The translations under genes were made by a program, and so were the position numbers. Under the pieces are notes generated by a model that saw nothing but the letters and a program-made list of their open reading frames with translations, made no database searches and was not told the DNA's origin. Below, piece after piece: positions 1-6,056 of a stretch of DNA of 18,303 bases. How positions within the stretch are numbered: position 1 is the stretch's first letter; each line of letters opens with the position of its first letter. Source of the DNA: Pseudomonadota bacterium (GTDB lineage: Bacteria > Pseudomonadota > Gammaproteobacteria > Burkholderiales > Ferrovaceae); NCBI GenBank assembly GCA_021804705.1, contig JAJZHC010000010.1, forward strand, positions 1 to 18,303. Reading direction: 5' to 3'.

Positions 1-279
1 GGCATTTCGGTGGTGCAAACGTTGCTCACCCGCAATACGCAGTCCATGCACGCCACACTCGCCGAACACATCACGCCCTATACCCTGCCCCAGATCATGC
101 ATGGCACGGCGGACCTTCAGGCTCTCAACGGGATGATCACCCGCCAGGCGGCTATGATTGCCTACAACGACGATTTCAAACTGATGATGCTCGTCACGCT
201 TGCCGTGATTCCCCTGCTGCTTTTCATGCGTCCGCCGGCGCGGACTGCCGGTGTGCAGGAAGTTGCGGTCATGGAGTAA
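1..279 (+). CDS. EmrB-like MFS drug exporter (DHA2 family), C-terminal end only
   Basis: The reading frame is open from the left window edge to a TAA at 277-279, so this is the last 92 codons of a gene that begins outside the window. The segment has a periplasmic-loop-like stretch (VQTLLTRNTQSMHATLAEH), then a hydrophobic helix (LMMLVTLAVIPLLLFM) and a short charged tail. This is the usual end of 14-TM DHA2 exporters of the EmrB type, in which the last helix follows a loop containing repeated MI..QA..IAYND motifs. Such proteins pump hydrophobic drugs or organic acids across the inner membrane by proton antiport, together with an EmrA adaptor and an outer-membrane channel. The next gene, 4 nt downstream, encodes such a channel, which supports the call. 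The adaptor and the rest of the exporter are not visible. Confidence 0.82.
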   Translation, partial: GISVVQTLLTRNTQSMHATLAEHITPYTLPQIMHGTADLQALNGMITRQAAMIAYNDDFKLMMLVTLAVIPLLLFMRPPARTAGVQEVAVME

Positions 280-283
280 CCTG

Positions 284-1690
284 ATGAAACAGCATCGCCT
301 TCTCGTGCTCTTTGCAACGCTGGGACTCGGCGCCTGCAGCGTCGGCCCCGATTTCACGGTGCCCGATCCCCCCTCCAGCAAAGCCTACCTTTCGGAAAAG
401 GAAATCCTGACCCCGGAACGACGCATTGTGCTGGGGCAGCACATCGAGTCCGAGTGGAGCGAACTGTTTGCCTCAGCACCCCTCAATGCCCTGATCCATC
501 AGGCGGTGGCGGATAACCACGACATGGCCGCGGCCCGGGCCACCCTGGCGCAAGCCGAAGCTGCCGTGCAGGCATACAGCGGCAGCCTGATGCCCCAGGT
601 TGCCCTCAATGCGCTGGCCGGTCGGCAGAAATATGGCGTCGCCCTGTTCGGTCCCTCCAATTTCATGATTCCGCCTTTCACCTACTACGAAGCGGGTCCG
701 TCCCTGAGCTGGACCGTGGACCTCTTCGGTGGAGGACAACGTCGGGTGGAACGCCAGCAGGCCCTGGCGGAGTATCAAAGCCACGAGCTCGACGCCATGG
801 TGGTGGTGCTGTCGGGCAACGTCGTCTCGCAGGCCGTGTCGCTGGCCGCGGTGAATGCCGAAATCGCAGCCATGCAACGCGTGCTGGCGGCAGATGAATC
901 ATCGCTGGCGCTGATGCGGGCTTCATTCGAAGCTGGAGCGGCTACGCGCATGGACATTCTGGGTGCAGAAAGCCGCCTGATGGCCGATCGCGCGCAACTC
1001 CCCGCACTCAGGCAACGCGCCAGCCTGAACTATCACACCCTCGCCGTGCTGGTGGGCAAGGCGCCAGCCGACTGGTCCCCGCCCCAGCTGGAACTGGAAC
1101 ACCTGGCGCTCCCCGAAAAACTTCCGGTAAGCCTGCCCTCCGAACTGGTGCGCAAGCGTCCCGACATTCTGGCGGCCGAAGCCAACCTGCATGCAGCCAG
1201 CGCTTCGGTGGGTGTTGCCACGGCCAACCTCTACCCCAGCCTGACCCTGAGCGCCGACATGCTGCAGGAGGCATTGATCCCCTCCCGGCTCTTTTATGGC
1301 GCCAGCAACGCCTGGGCCCTGGCAGGAGGTGTGTCCGCACCGGTTTTCAATGGCGGCATGCTCGCGGCAGAAAAGCGGGGTGCGGAACAGGCCTACCAGG
1401 CGGCTCTGGCCCAGTATGAAGAGACGGTGGTGCGGGCCTTCAGCCAGGTGGCGGACGCGTTGACGGCGCTTTCCCATGACGCCGAGATGCTCGACACCGT
1501 GCAGGCGGGACTCGCCACGGCGAACGCATCGCTCGATCTGGCCCGAAAAAGTCATGAAGCGGGCAGCATCGGGGTGCTGCAGGTGGAAGCGGCCAAGCGC
1601 GAACTGGCGCAGGCCCAGTTGCGTCTGGTGGAGGCACAAAGCCAGCAGTTACTGGATGCCACCCAGTTGTTCGTGGCGCTGGGGGATTAG
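284..1690 (+). CDS. NodT-family outer-membrane efflux lipoprotein (TolC-like channel)
   Basis: This 468-residue protein is the expected outer-membrane channel of a tripartite efflux pump. It begins with a lipoprotein signal: a basic N-terminus, a hydrophobic core and the lipobox LGAC, with the acylated Cys at residue 18 followed by Ser, which suggests outer-membrane targeting. The motif CSVGPDF just after the lipobox is typical of the NodT/OprM class. Two internally related halves follow, each rich in long Ala/Gln/Leu helices of OEP domains; 'RKRPDILAAEANLHAASASVG' in the second half is the family's best-known conserved block. I chose ATG 284 rather than the longer GTG 251 frame because GGAG at 273-276 lies 7 nt upstream and the extra residues do not look like a signal peptide. 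It lies 4 nt after the EmrB-like stop, so the two form an operon. Length is normal for the family. Confidence 0.93.
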   Translation: MKQHRLLVLFATLGLGACSVGPDFTVPDPPSSKAYLSEKEILTPERRIVLGQHIESEWSELFASAPLNALIHQAVADNHDMAAARATLAQAEAAVQAYSGSLMPQVALNALAGRQKYGVALFGPSNFMIPPFTYYEAGPSLSWTVDLFGGGQRRVERQQALAEYQSHELDAMVVVLSGNVVSQAVSLAAVNAEIAAMQRVLAADESSLALMRASFEAGAATRMDILGAESRLMADRAQLPALRQRASLNYHTLAVLVGKAPADWSPPQLELEHLALPEKLPVSLPSELVRKRPDILAAEANLHAASASVGVATANLYPSLTLSADMLQEALIPSRLFYGASNAWALAGGVSAPVFNGGMLAAEKRGAEQAYQAALAQYEETVVRAFSQVADALTALSHDAEMLDTVQAGLATANASLDLARKSHEAGSIGVLQVEAAKRELAQAQLRLVEAQSQQLLDATQLFVALGD

Positions 1691-2709
1691 GGGACAGACC
1701 CCAAATTGGGGTCTGTCCCCATTTTCATCTGCTTCTCCATGACCCGCCGAAACAGTGGCGGGAAATTGGCCAACGTGCCCATGACGGCATAACCGTAGGG
1801 CATCTGTGGTGCCTCGGTTGTTTGGGCCAAGGCATTGAGATCGCGGCCCGGGTGGATGTGATGGTCGGCGTGGCGGCAATTGTTGAACGAGACGAGCGTC
1901 GTGATCCAGTTGCGGCAATCCCATGTATGCCGGGGGCCAATGCGTTCATATCGTCCCTCGTTCTGTTGTCGATGAAGCGCCCAATGCTGAATGAAGGTAA
2001 TCGAGGCATCCACCGTGTACATCACGAAGGTTTGCACGGTCAGAAACGCCACACCTTTCCAGCCCGCCAGGAAGAACATTCCCAGATTGAGCAACCCGTA
2101 GAAAACGATCGGCCCATACACTTCGGACCACAGGTTGCCCCGTGCACGGGCTATCTCCACCCCGATGCGAAACTGTTTGATCATGTTGCGCTTGGAAAAG
2201 GCGGCCAGGGTATCGGTCACGTAGGTAAATAAGCTGTCTCGCGGCGTACCCACCAGCACATGGTGCCCTGCTCCGTGTTCCTGCGTGTAATGGCCGAAAC
2301 ATACCGTCGTGAAAAACCATTTGGCAAGGCGCCGGTCCCAAACGAGGCGACTGTGTCCCAGCTCGTGCCCCAGGGCATTACCCGATCCACCGGCGGCGTA
2401 GCCCGAGCCTGCAGCTGCCAGCAACACCAGCCCCCAGGAATAACTCTGCGAGAGATAAGCTCCCACGAGACCCTGCAGGGTGATGCCCGCCAGAATGAGG
2501 CGCAGGCTCCAGAAACTCCAGTAGGGAATGGGGCCTTGGTAATCGCCCACGGCCAGTTCCAGCAACGGCAAGCCGATCAGGCCGATGAAGAATGGCCAGC
2601 CCGGGTGGCCCAGCGCGAGGCAAAGCGCGGGCAGCCAGGCAAAGGCAATGGCCAGAAAGGCCCCCAGAAATGCCAGTGGATGAGTTAGAGATGCGCGCGA
2701 TGATTCCAT
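1687..2709 (-). CDS. AlkB-family membrane diiron monooxygenase (alkane/fatty-acid hydroxylase-like)
   Basis: This is a 340-residue integral membrane protein with the complete histidine signature of the AlkB/XylM non-haem diiron family: HELGH at 115-119, EHGAGHH at 144-150, QHWALHR at 241-247 (in place of the usual EHYGLxR) and CRHADHH at 278-284. Hydrophobic segments near residues 12-35, 39-54, 68-88, 92-108, 199-215 and 218-238 give the expected membrane fold. The family hydroxylates terminal methyl groups of alkanes or related chains with electrons from rubredoxin or ferredoxin; no electron donor is encoded nearby, so the substrate is unknown. I chose ATG 2709 because the longer frame would be read through the tRNA. 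No Shine-Dalgarno is visible before it. The last 11 residues (MGTDPNLGSVP) are encoded by the palindromic repeat, and the TAA stop overlaps the TAG of the convergent efflux gene. Confidence 0.88.
   Translation of the reverse strand: MESSRASLTHPLAFLGAFLAIAFAWLPALCLALGHPGWPFFIGLIGLPLLELAVGDYQGPIPYWSFWSLRLILAGITLQGLVGAYLSQSYSWGLVLLAAAGSGYAAGGSGNALGHELGHSRLVWDRRLAKWFFTTVCFGHYTQEHGAGHHVLVGTPRDSLFTYVTDTLAAFSKRNMIKQFRIGVEIARARGNLWSEVYGPIVFYGLLNLGMFFLAGWKGVAFLTVQTFVMYTVDASITFIQHWALHRQQNEGRYERIGPRHTWDCRNWITTLVSFNNCRHADHHIHPGRDLNALAQTTEAPQMPYGYAVMGTLANFPPLFRRVMEKQMKMGTDPNLGSVP
1690..1720. repeat. Palindromic repeat copy 1 (GGGGACAGACCCC type), likely bidirectional terminator
   Basis: Two 15-base arms (1690-1704 and 1706-1720) are perfectly complementary around a single A at 1705, starting GGGGACAGACCCCAA. 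The first base is also the last base of the efflux gene's TAG stop. ATTTTC follows on the plus strand. The element lies exactly where the convergent efflux and hydroxylase genes meet, so it can fold into a strong hairpin in both transcripts. A longer copy occurs at 10059-10109. Recurrence of the same core in two unrelated gene junctions argues for a dispersed REP-like element rather than two independently evolved terminators. Confidence 0.85.
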
Positions 2710-2714
2710 ATGCT

Positions 2715-2720
2715 TATAAT
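2715..2720 (+). promoter_or_regulatory. -10 element of the tRNA-Ala promoter
   Basis: A perfect TATAAT lies 12 nt before the mature tRNA 5' end, the right distance for initiation just upstream of the tRNA. A convincing -35 hexamer is not visible at 16-18 nt spacing; that stretch falls inside the first codons of the divergent hydroxylase gene. The assignment rests on the -10 match and its position. Confidence 0.55.
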
Positions 2721-2732
2721 ACCAAACCAAGT

Positions 2733-2808
2733 GGGGGGTTAGCTCAGCTGGGAGAGCGTCTGGTTCGCAATCAGAAGGTCGGGAGTTCGATCCTCCTACC
2801 CTCCACCA
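2733..2808 (+). tRNA. tRNA-Ala (anticodon CGC)
   Basis: The 76 nt fold into a complete cloverleaf. The acceptor stem GGGGGGT pairs with ACCCTCC (2798-2804), the D stem is GCTC/GAGC, the anticodon stem is TCTGG/TCAGA with loop TTCGCAA, and the T stem is GGGAG/CTCCT with loop TTCGATC. The discriminator base is A and CCA is encoded at 2806-2808. The anticodon at 2766-2768 is CGC, reading GCG (Ala). The acceptor stem contains a G3:U70 wobble pair, the classical identity element for alanyl-tRNA synthetase, which independently confirms the assignment. The gene stands alone rather than inside an rRNA operon. Confidence 0.96.
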
Positions 2809-2836
2809 AAAGCTGGTCTGAGAAAGTCCAAAGGTA

Positions 2837-2986
2837 TCATTCGAACAATTCACAGAGGCGTTCTAAGGCATCCATGTCCACGCGAACCGCTGTCTCATCA
2901 TAGAGCAGGGTCGGGGTATGAGACCACGGCAGTAGCCAGGGGTTGCCCCAATTTGTGCTTGGCCTGATAAGCTGACAGAAAATCCT
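2837..2986 (-). pseudogene. Remnant of a small XRE-type (Cro/CI) regulator, C-terminal helices only
   Basis: On the minus strand an open stretch without a plausible start ends in TLLYDETAVRVDMDALERLC followed by ELFE and a TGA at 2837-2839. This resembles the recognition helix and following helix of small XRE regulators, which commonly read 'TLLYxETAxRVDLDALxKLC' and then continue with a Gly-Asp-Leu-Leu segment that is missing here. The upstream part of the frame (from a stop at 2987-2989) does not resemble the rest of such a protein. I read it as a decayed fragment, not a functional gene. The match is from memory of the family, so confidence is limited. Confidence 0.4.
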
Positions 2987-3057
2987 TCACGACACCCACA
3001 GCGCTTGCAGCAGCAGTTCGGCACCGCGAATGAGATAGCGCCCCCCACACTACTGGC

Positions 3058-3345
3058 ATGGGTGGACTACTGGAACACTGGGGGACGCCAGAGAGAGAAA
3101 TCCTGACCTTTACGATTCTCACCACCCACGCCAATTTCTTGATGAAAGACATCCACGAGCGCATGCCGGTGATCATTCCACCAGAACATTATAAAACCTG
3201 GCTGGATCCTCAACTCGCTGACGTATCCAAAATCCAAACCTTGATCGGCCCATATCCGGAACAACAGATGGAGGCGTATCCGGTCAGCACCAAAGTCAAC
3301 AGTCCCAAGAACGACACGCCTGATCTTACGGCGGAATTAACTTGA
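3058..3345 (+). pseudogene. 5'-truncated SRAP (YedK/HMCES) peptidase, C-terminal part only
   Basis: The 95 residues match the C-terminal half of SOS-response-associated peptidases: GLLEHW, then FTILTTHAN, the IHERMPVIIPPEHYKTWLD block carrying the conserved active-site His, and the closing YPVSTKVNSPKND. Complete family members are about 200-230 residues. They begin with Met-Cys, whose Cys2 forms the covalent link to abasic sites in single-stranded DNA; that half is absent here. Upstream in the same frame there is a TGA at 3031-3033 and no homology, so the break lies close to 3055. Without Cys2 the protein could not carry out the known reaction. The TGA at 3343-3345 overlaps an ATG of the following thioesterase frame. 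Confidence 0.72.
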
Positions 3346-3359
3346 TGAGAGGTTTTGAA

Positions 3360-3770
3360 ATGAGCAGATTTGAGACAAAGGTCCTGATTCGAGAAACCCA
3401 TCTCGATCTTTTTGGGCACGTTAACAATGCAACTTATATGCAGATTTTTGAAGATGCGAGGTGGGATTACATCACGAAAAATGGTTATGGCATTCCACAA
3501 ATACTGCTTTATAAAAAGGGCCCCGTGATGCTGGAATGCCAAATCAGGTTCCTTAAGGAACTGCATGCGCGGGATGAAATCACGGTCACCCTGGAGCAAG
3601 TGTTTACCGAAAGCAAAGCTCACCAGAAAGTATTCAAATTACGCCAGCAAATGATTAATGCGCAGGGGGAGGTTGCGTGTGAAGCGACCTATAGTTATGG
3701 ATTATTCGATACCCAAACCCGCAGACTGATAGAGCCCACGCCAGAGTGGAAAATTGCGATGGGCATTTGA
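3360..3770 (+). CDS. Hotdog-fold acyl-CoA thioesterase (YbgC/4HBT family)
   Basis: This 136-residue protein is a complete single hotdog domain. The segment THLDLFGHVNNATYMQIFED (residues 13-32) is the family's catalytic motif; Asp16 corresponds to the catalytic Asp of 4-hydroxybenzoyl-CoA thioesterases, and HVNN begins the central helix. Family members hydrolyse acyl-CoA or acyl-ACP thioesters in the cytoplasm; the substrate cannot be told from sequence. Two earlier in-frame starts exist (TTG 3342, ATG 3345), but ATG 3360 has the best ribosome site, GAGAGG at 3347-3352 with 7 nt spacing. The coding sequence is noticeably more A+T-rich than the efflux or urease genes. It is the only intact gene among several gene remnants between the tRNA and the chemoreceptor. 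Confidence 0.86.
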   Translation: MSRFETKVLIRETHLDLFGHVNNATYMQIFEDARWDYITKNGYGIPQILLYKKGPVMLECQIRFLKELHARDEITVTLEQVFTESKAHQKVFKLRQQMINAQGEVACEATYSYGLFDTQTRRLIEPTPEWKIAMGI

Positions 3771-3780
3771 ATCCACTGGA

Positions 3781-4014
3781 ATGCACGTGAAAAATTATAG
3801 AAAAGAGCTCTGATTCAATATCCCAACGCGCCGGGCTTTCGTCAACATTACGTCCGAAGCGGAAAAATGTCTGGAAGATAGCAAGATAAAGGAGGGGTTG
3901 GTATTGGTGAATGCCATGCATATTTCGGCTTCAGTCTTCATCAATGACGATGAGCCTGGCTTGCATCATGCCTTTGAATAGTTTCTGGAACGTCTTGTCC
4001 CTCATGAGCCTGTC
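3781..4014 (+). pseudogene. Decayed YjbQ/UPF0047-family gene with in-frame stops
   Basis: Reading from ATG 3781 gives HVKNYRKEL, a TGA at 3811-3813, then FNIPTRRAFVNIT, KEGLVLVNAMHISASVFIND and DEPGLHHAFE, a TAG at 3979-3981, then FLERLVPHEPV. This is unmistakably the N-terminal 60% of the YjbQ/UPF0047 family ('secondary thiamine-phosphate synthase enzyme'), whose members read KELWFNIPTRR at the first stop; the TGA is therefore a TGG (Trp) to TGA change. After HEPV the homology ends: the conserved middle and C-terminal part (YRHNTYEDNADAHL and onward) is absent and a TGA follows at 4039-4041. Two stops plus loss of the 3' end indicate a pseudogene rather than recoding. The family is about 135-140 residues when intact. 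Confidence 0.85.
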
Positions 4015-4015
4015 G

Positions 4016-4237
4016 CCTCAACCACTGACGTTTGCTGCTGATAGCGTTTCGGGAGGCAGCCATTGAGGATTTATATTCCCAGTGACTCTGTTTATGGGTA
4101 GTAGGTCAGCATCGGTTTGTGAGCTGGCCTTGATTTCCCGAATGAGAGATTAGAATCGCTATAGACTCCGCATATTTTGTCGATATACGTTCTAGATCTG
4201 CAAAATTGGATATGTACAGTTTGATGGAGTTTATTAT
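4016..4237 (+). other. Non-coding stretch before the chemoreceptor gene, with its ribosome site
   Basis: I see no gene here. GGAG at 4226-4229 with 8 nt spacing serves the chemoreceptor ATG at 4238. A weak sigma-70-like pair, TTGATT (4130-4135) and TAGAAT (4151-4156), has a short 15 nt spacer and is only a candidate. I found no sequence close to the FliA (sigma-28) consensus that drives many chemoreceptor genes. Confidence 0.4.
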
Positions 4238-5899
4238 ATGAACCGCATAAGTATCAAATTTCGACTTATTTTTCTGGCAGTTACATCGCTTATCGCCCTT
4301 TTGGTTGTTGGCTTCGCTGGCATACAGGGTATCGGAAAGGGTTCTGCTTCGGTTAAGGAATTGGGCCAGAATCGCCTACCTTCTCTTTTTAGCCTAGAGG
4401 AAATGGGGCGCGGAATGGCTGAAGTAAAAGTGGCCAACCGGGAAGTAGCCAAACTTGAAAGTGAGCCTGTTACAAAGAAAGTGAGCGATATTCTAGCCAG
4501 GAAAAAAAAGGCTTACGATCGTATTGATGCTGGACTAAAAATATACAAAACAATTTCGCTGAATCAAGAGGAAACGTCTGTTTGGAATCGGATTTCCGGA
4601 AAATGGGATGAATGGCGCAAGTCAAATGAATCTTTTGACACAATGGCAGCCGAGTTAGACAACCCTAACAATGGTGATCAAAGAAAGGTACTTTTTGAAA
4701 ATCTTCAAGCCCACTTTGCAGAAGCGGCTCCTACGTCTAAAGTCATTACAGAAGGTCTTGAACAACTCATCAAAATTGACAATACCGTTGGAGAGATTAC
4801 TTACATTAACAGTGCTGAATCAATGAAGAGCGCGGTGACAATAATATATTCAACCATAATTATTGCCGTTTTGGCAGTACTCATACTTGCGGTAGCCGTC
4901 GTTAGATCTGTCGTATCACCTTTGGAAGCAATGCGGGAGTCAATCAGATTAATTGAGGCTGGTAATGACTTTACGGGTCGGGTCAAAATCACTGGAAACG
5001 ATGAGATTGGCCAAACGGGTACGGCTTTTAATAGTATGGTTTCAAAGGTTCAATCATCACTCAAAGACGTGCTGGCTAGCGTCGAACATGTTTCTGATGC
5101 CGCCAAGACTCTTTCAAAGGCATCTATAGATGTAGCTGCGAGCTCATCGCGTCAGAGCGAGGCCGCTTCATCCATGGCAGCTTCTGTTGAAGAAGTCACC
5201 GTTTCAGTGTCTCACCTTTCAGATAACGCCAGAGAGGCCAGAGAGCTATCTATGGAGGCGGGAAAGATCTCTACAGAAGGCGGTGACATCATTGTTCGTG
5301 CTGCCAATGAGATGAACGCTATCGCGAATCTGGTCAAAGAGTCATCCCGTACGATGATCTCTTTAGGAGAACAATCACAGCAAATTTCAACTATTGCTAA
5401 TGTCATTAATGAAATTGCTGAACAGACGAATCTCCTCGCTCTTAACGCTGCGATTGAGGCTGCTCGTGCTGGAGAACACGGAAGAGGGTTCGCCGTTGTT
5501 GCAGACGAGGTGCGAAATCTTTCAGAGCGGACATCAAAATCAACGGCAGATATTCGTGACATGATCCAGAAAATCCAGGACTGCACTAAAGAAGCTGAAC
5601 ACCATATGCAAAATGTGGTTGTTAAAGTGGATAGCGGCCAAGCGTTGGCAAACCAGGCAGGAGAGCGAATTCACCAAATCCAACAGAGCGCTTCTCAGGT
5701 TTCTTTAGCAGTTGATGAAATGTCATCTGCGCTAAGGGAGCAAAGTGCCGCTAGTCATGACATCGCAAATCATGTTGAAAGCGTAGCCCAGATGACTGAC
5801 GAGAACAGCGCGGCAGCAAAATCCACGTCGGCGTCAGCCCAAAAACTGGATAGCCTTGCTGGACAGATGCGCAATATTGTTAGTCAATTTAAAGTATAG
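4238..5899 (+). CDS. Methyl-accepting chemotaxis protein (transmembrane chemoreceptor)
   Basis: This is a complete 553-residue receptor. A first membrane helix (about residues 10-30) is followed by a helical periplasmic sensor domain of the four-helix-bundle type (about 31-198), a second membrane helix (about 199-222), a HAMP linker (about 223-275, with the SPLEAMRESI entry motif) and the cytoplasmic signalling hairpin. The hairpin tip, EIAEQTNLLALNAAIEAARA (392-411) followed by GEHGRGFAVVADEVR, is the most conserved piece of the family and binds CheA/CheW. Glu/Gln/Ser-rich helices on either side (about 300-325 and 485-510) would carry the methylation sites. The protein ends QFKV without the NWETF-like pentapeptide that tethers CheR/CheB in some receptors. 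The ligand is unknown. No che genes are nearby, so it is an orphan receptor. The gene is clearly more A+T-rich than most of the window. Confidence 0.96.
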   Translation: MNRISIKFRLIFLAVTSLIALLVVGFAGIQGIGKGSASVKELGQNRLPSLFSLEEMGRGMAEVKVANREVAKLESEPVTKKVSDILARKKKAYDRIDAGLKIYKTISLNQEETSVWNRISGKWDEWRKSNESFDTMAAELDNPNNGDQRKVLFENLQAHFAEAAPTSKVITEGLEQLIKIDNTVGEITYINSAESMKSAVTIIYSTIIIAVLAVLILAVAVVRSVVSPLEAMRESIRLIEAGNDFTGRVKITGNDEIGQTGTAFNSMVSKVQSSLKDVLASVEHVSDAAKTLSKASIDVAASSSRQSEAASSMAASVEEVTVSVSHLSDNAREARELSMEAGKISTEGGDIIVRAANEMNAIANLVKESSRTMISLGEQSQQISTIANVINEIAEQTNLLALNAAIEAARAGEHGRGFAVVADEVRNLSERTSKSTADIRDMIQKIQDCTKEAEHHMQNVVVKVDSGQALANQAGERIHQIQQSASQVSLAVDEMSSALREQSAASHDIANHVESVAQMTDENSAAAKSTSASAQKLDSLAGQMRNIVSQFKV

Positions 5900-6056
5900 C
5901 TGGAAGTGTAGCCATCTCTCCCCCTCTACCAAGTCTCCGATTGTTGTGATTGCTCACTAATTTTCGCAACTGGACATAATTTCCAGGTATCGGCCAATTA
6001 AAGTGATAGGTCACCTGAATCAGCTCATATTTCAATCAGATGGTGGAGGTTTTATC

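Noticed and set aside
923..1639. A 238-codon minus-strand open frame opposite the efflux channel
   Set aside because: Shadow frame caused by GC-rich codon positions; no homology recognised.
2710..2853. N-terminal extension of the AlkB-like protein to 388 residues
   Set aside because: These codons would be translated from the complement of the tRNA-Ala gene; the 'RVGGSNSRPSDCEPDALPAE' pattern is the well-known artefact of reading a tRNA as protein.
2898..3176. Minus-strand frame containing VVKDFLSAYQAKHKLGQPLA
   Set aside because: It partly overlaps the SRAP fragment in antisense and ends abruptly; the unique part (about 2898-3020) may be another remnant but resembles no family I can name.
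3811..3813. TGA at a Trp position as evidence for TGA=Trp recoding
   Set aside because: Other genes in the window end properly at TGA (ureF, ureG, the kinase), and the same pseudogene carries a TAG and has lost its 3' end.
6041..6049. TGGTGGAGG, complementary to the tRNA 3' end, as a possible attachment-site duplicate
   Set aside because: Only nine bases match, in inverted orientation, and they contain the ribosome site of the YfdX gene; chance is sufficient.
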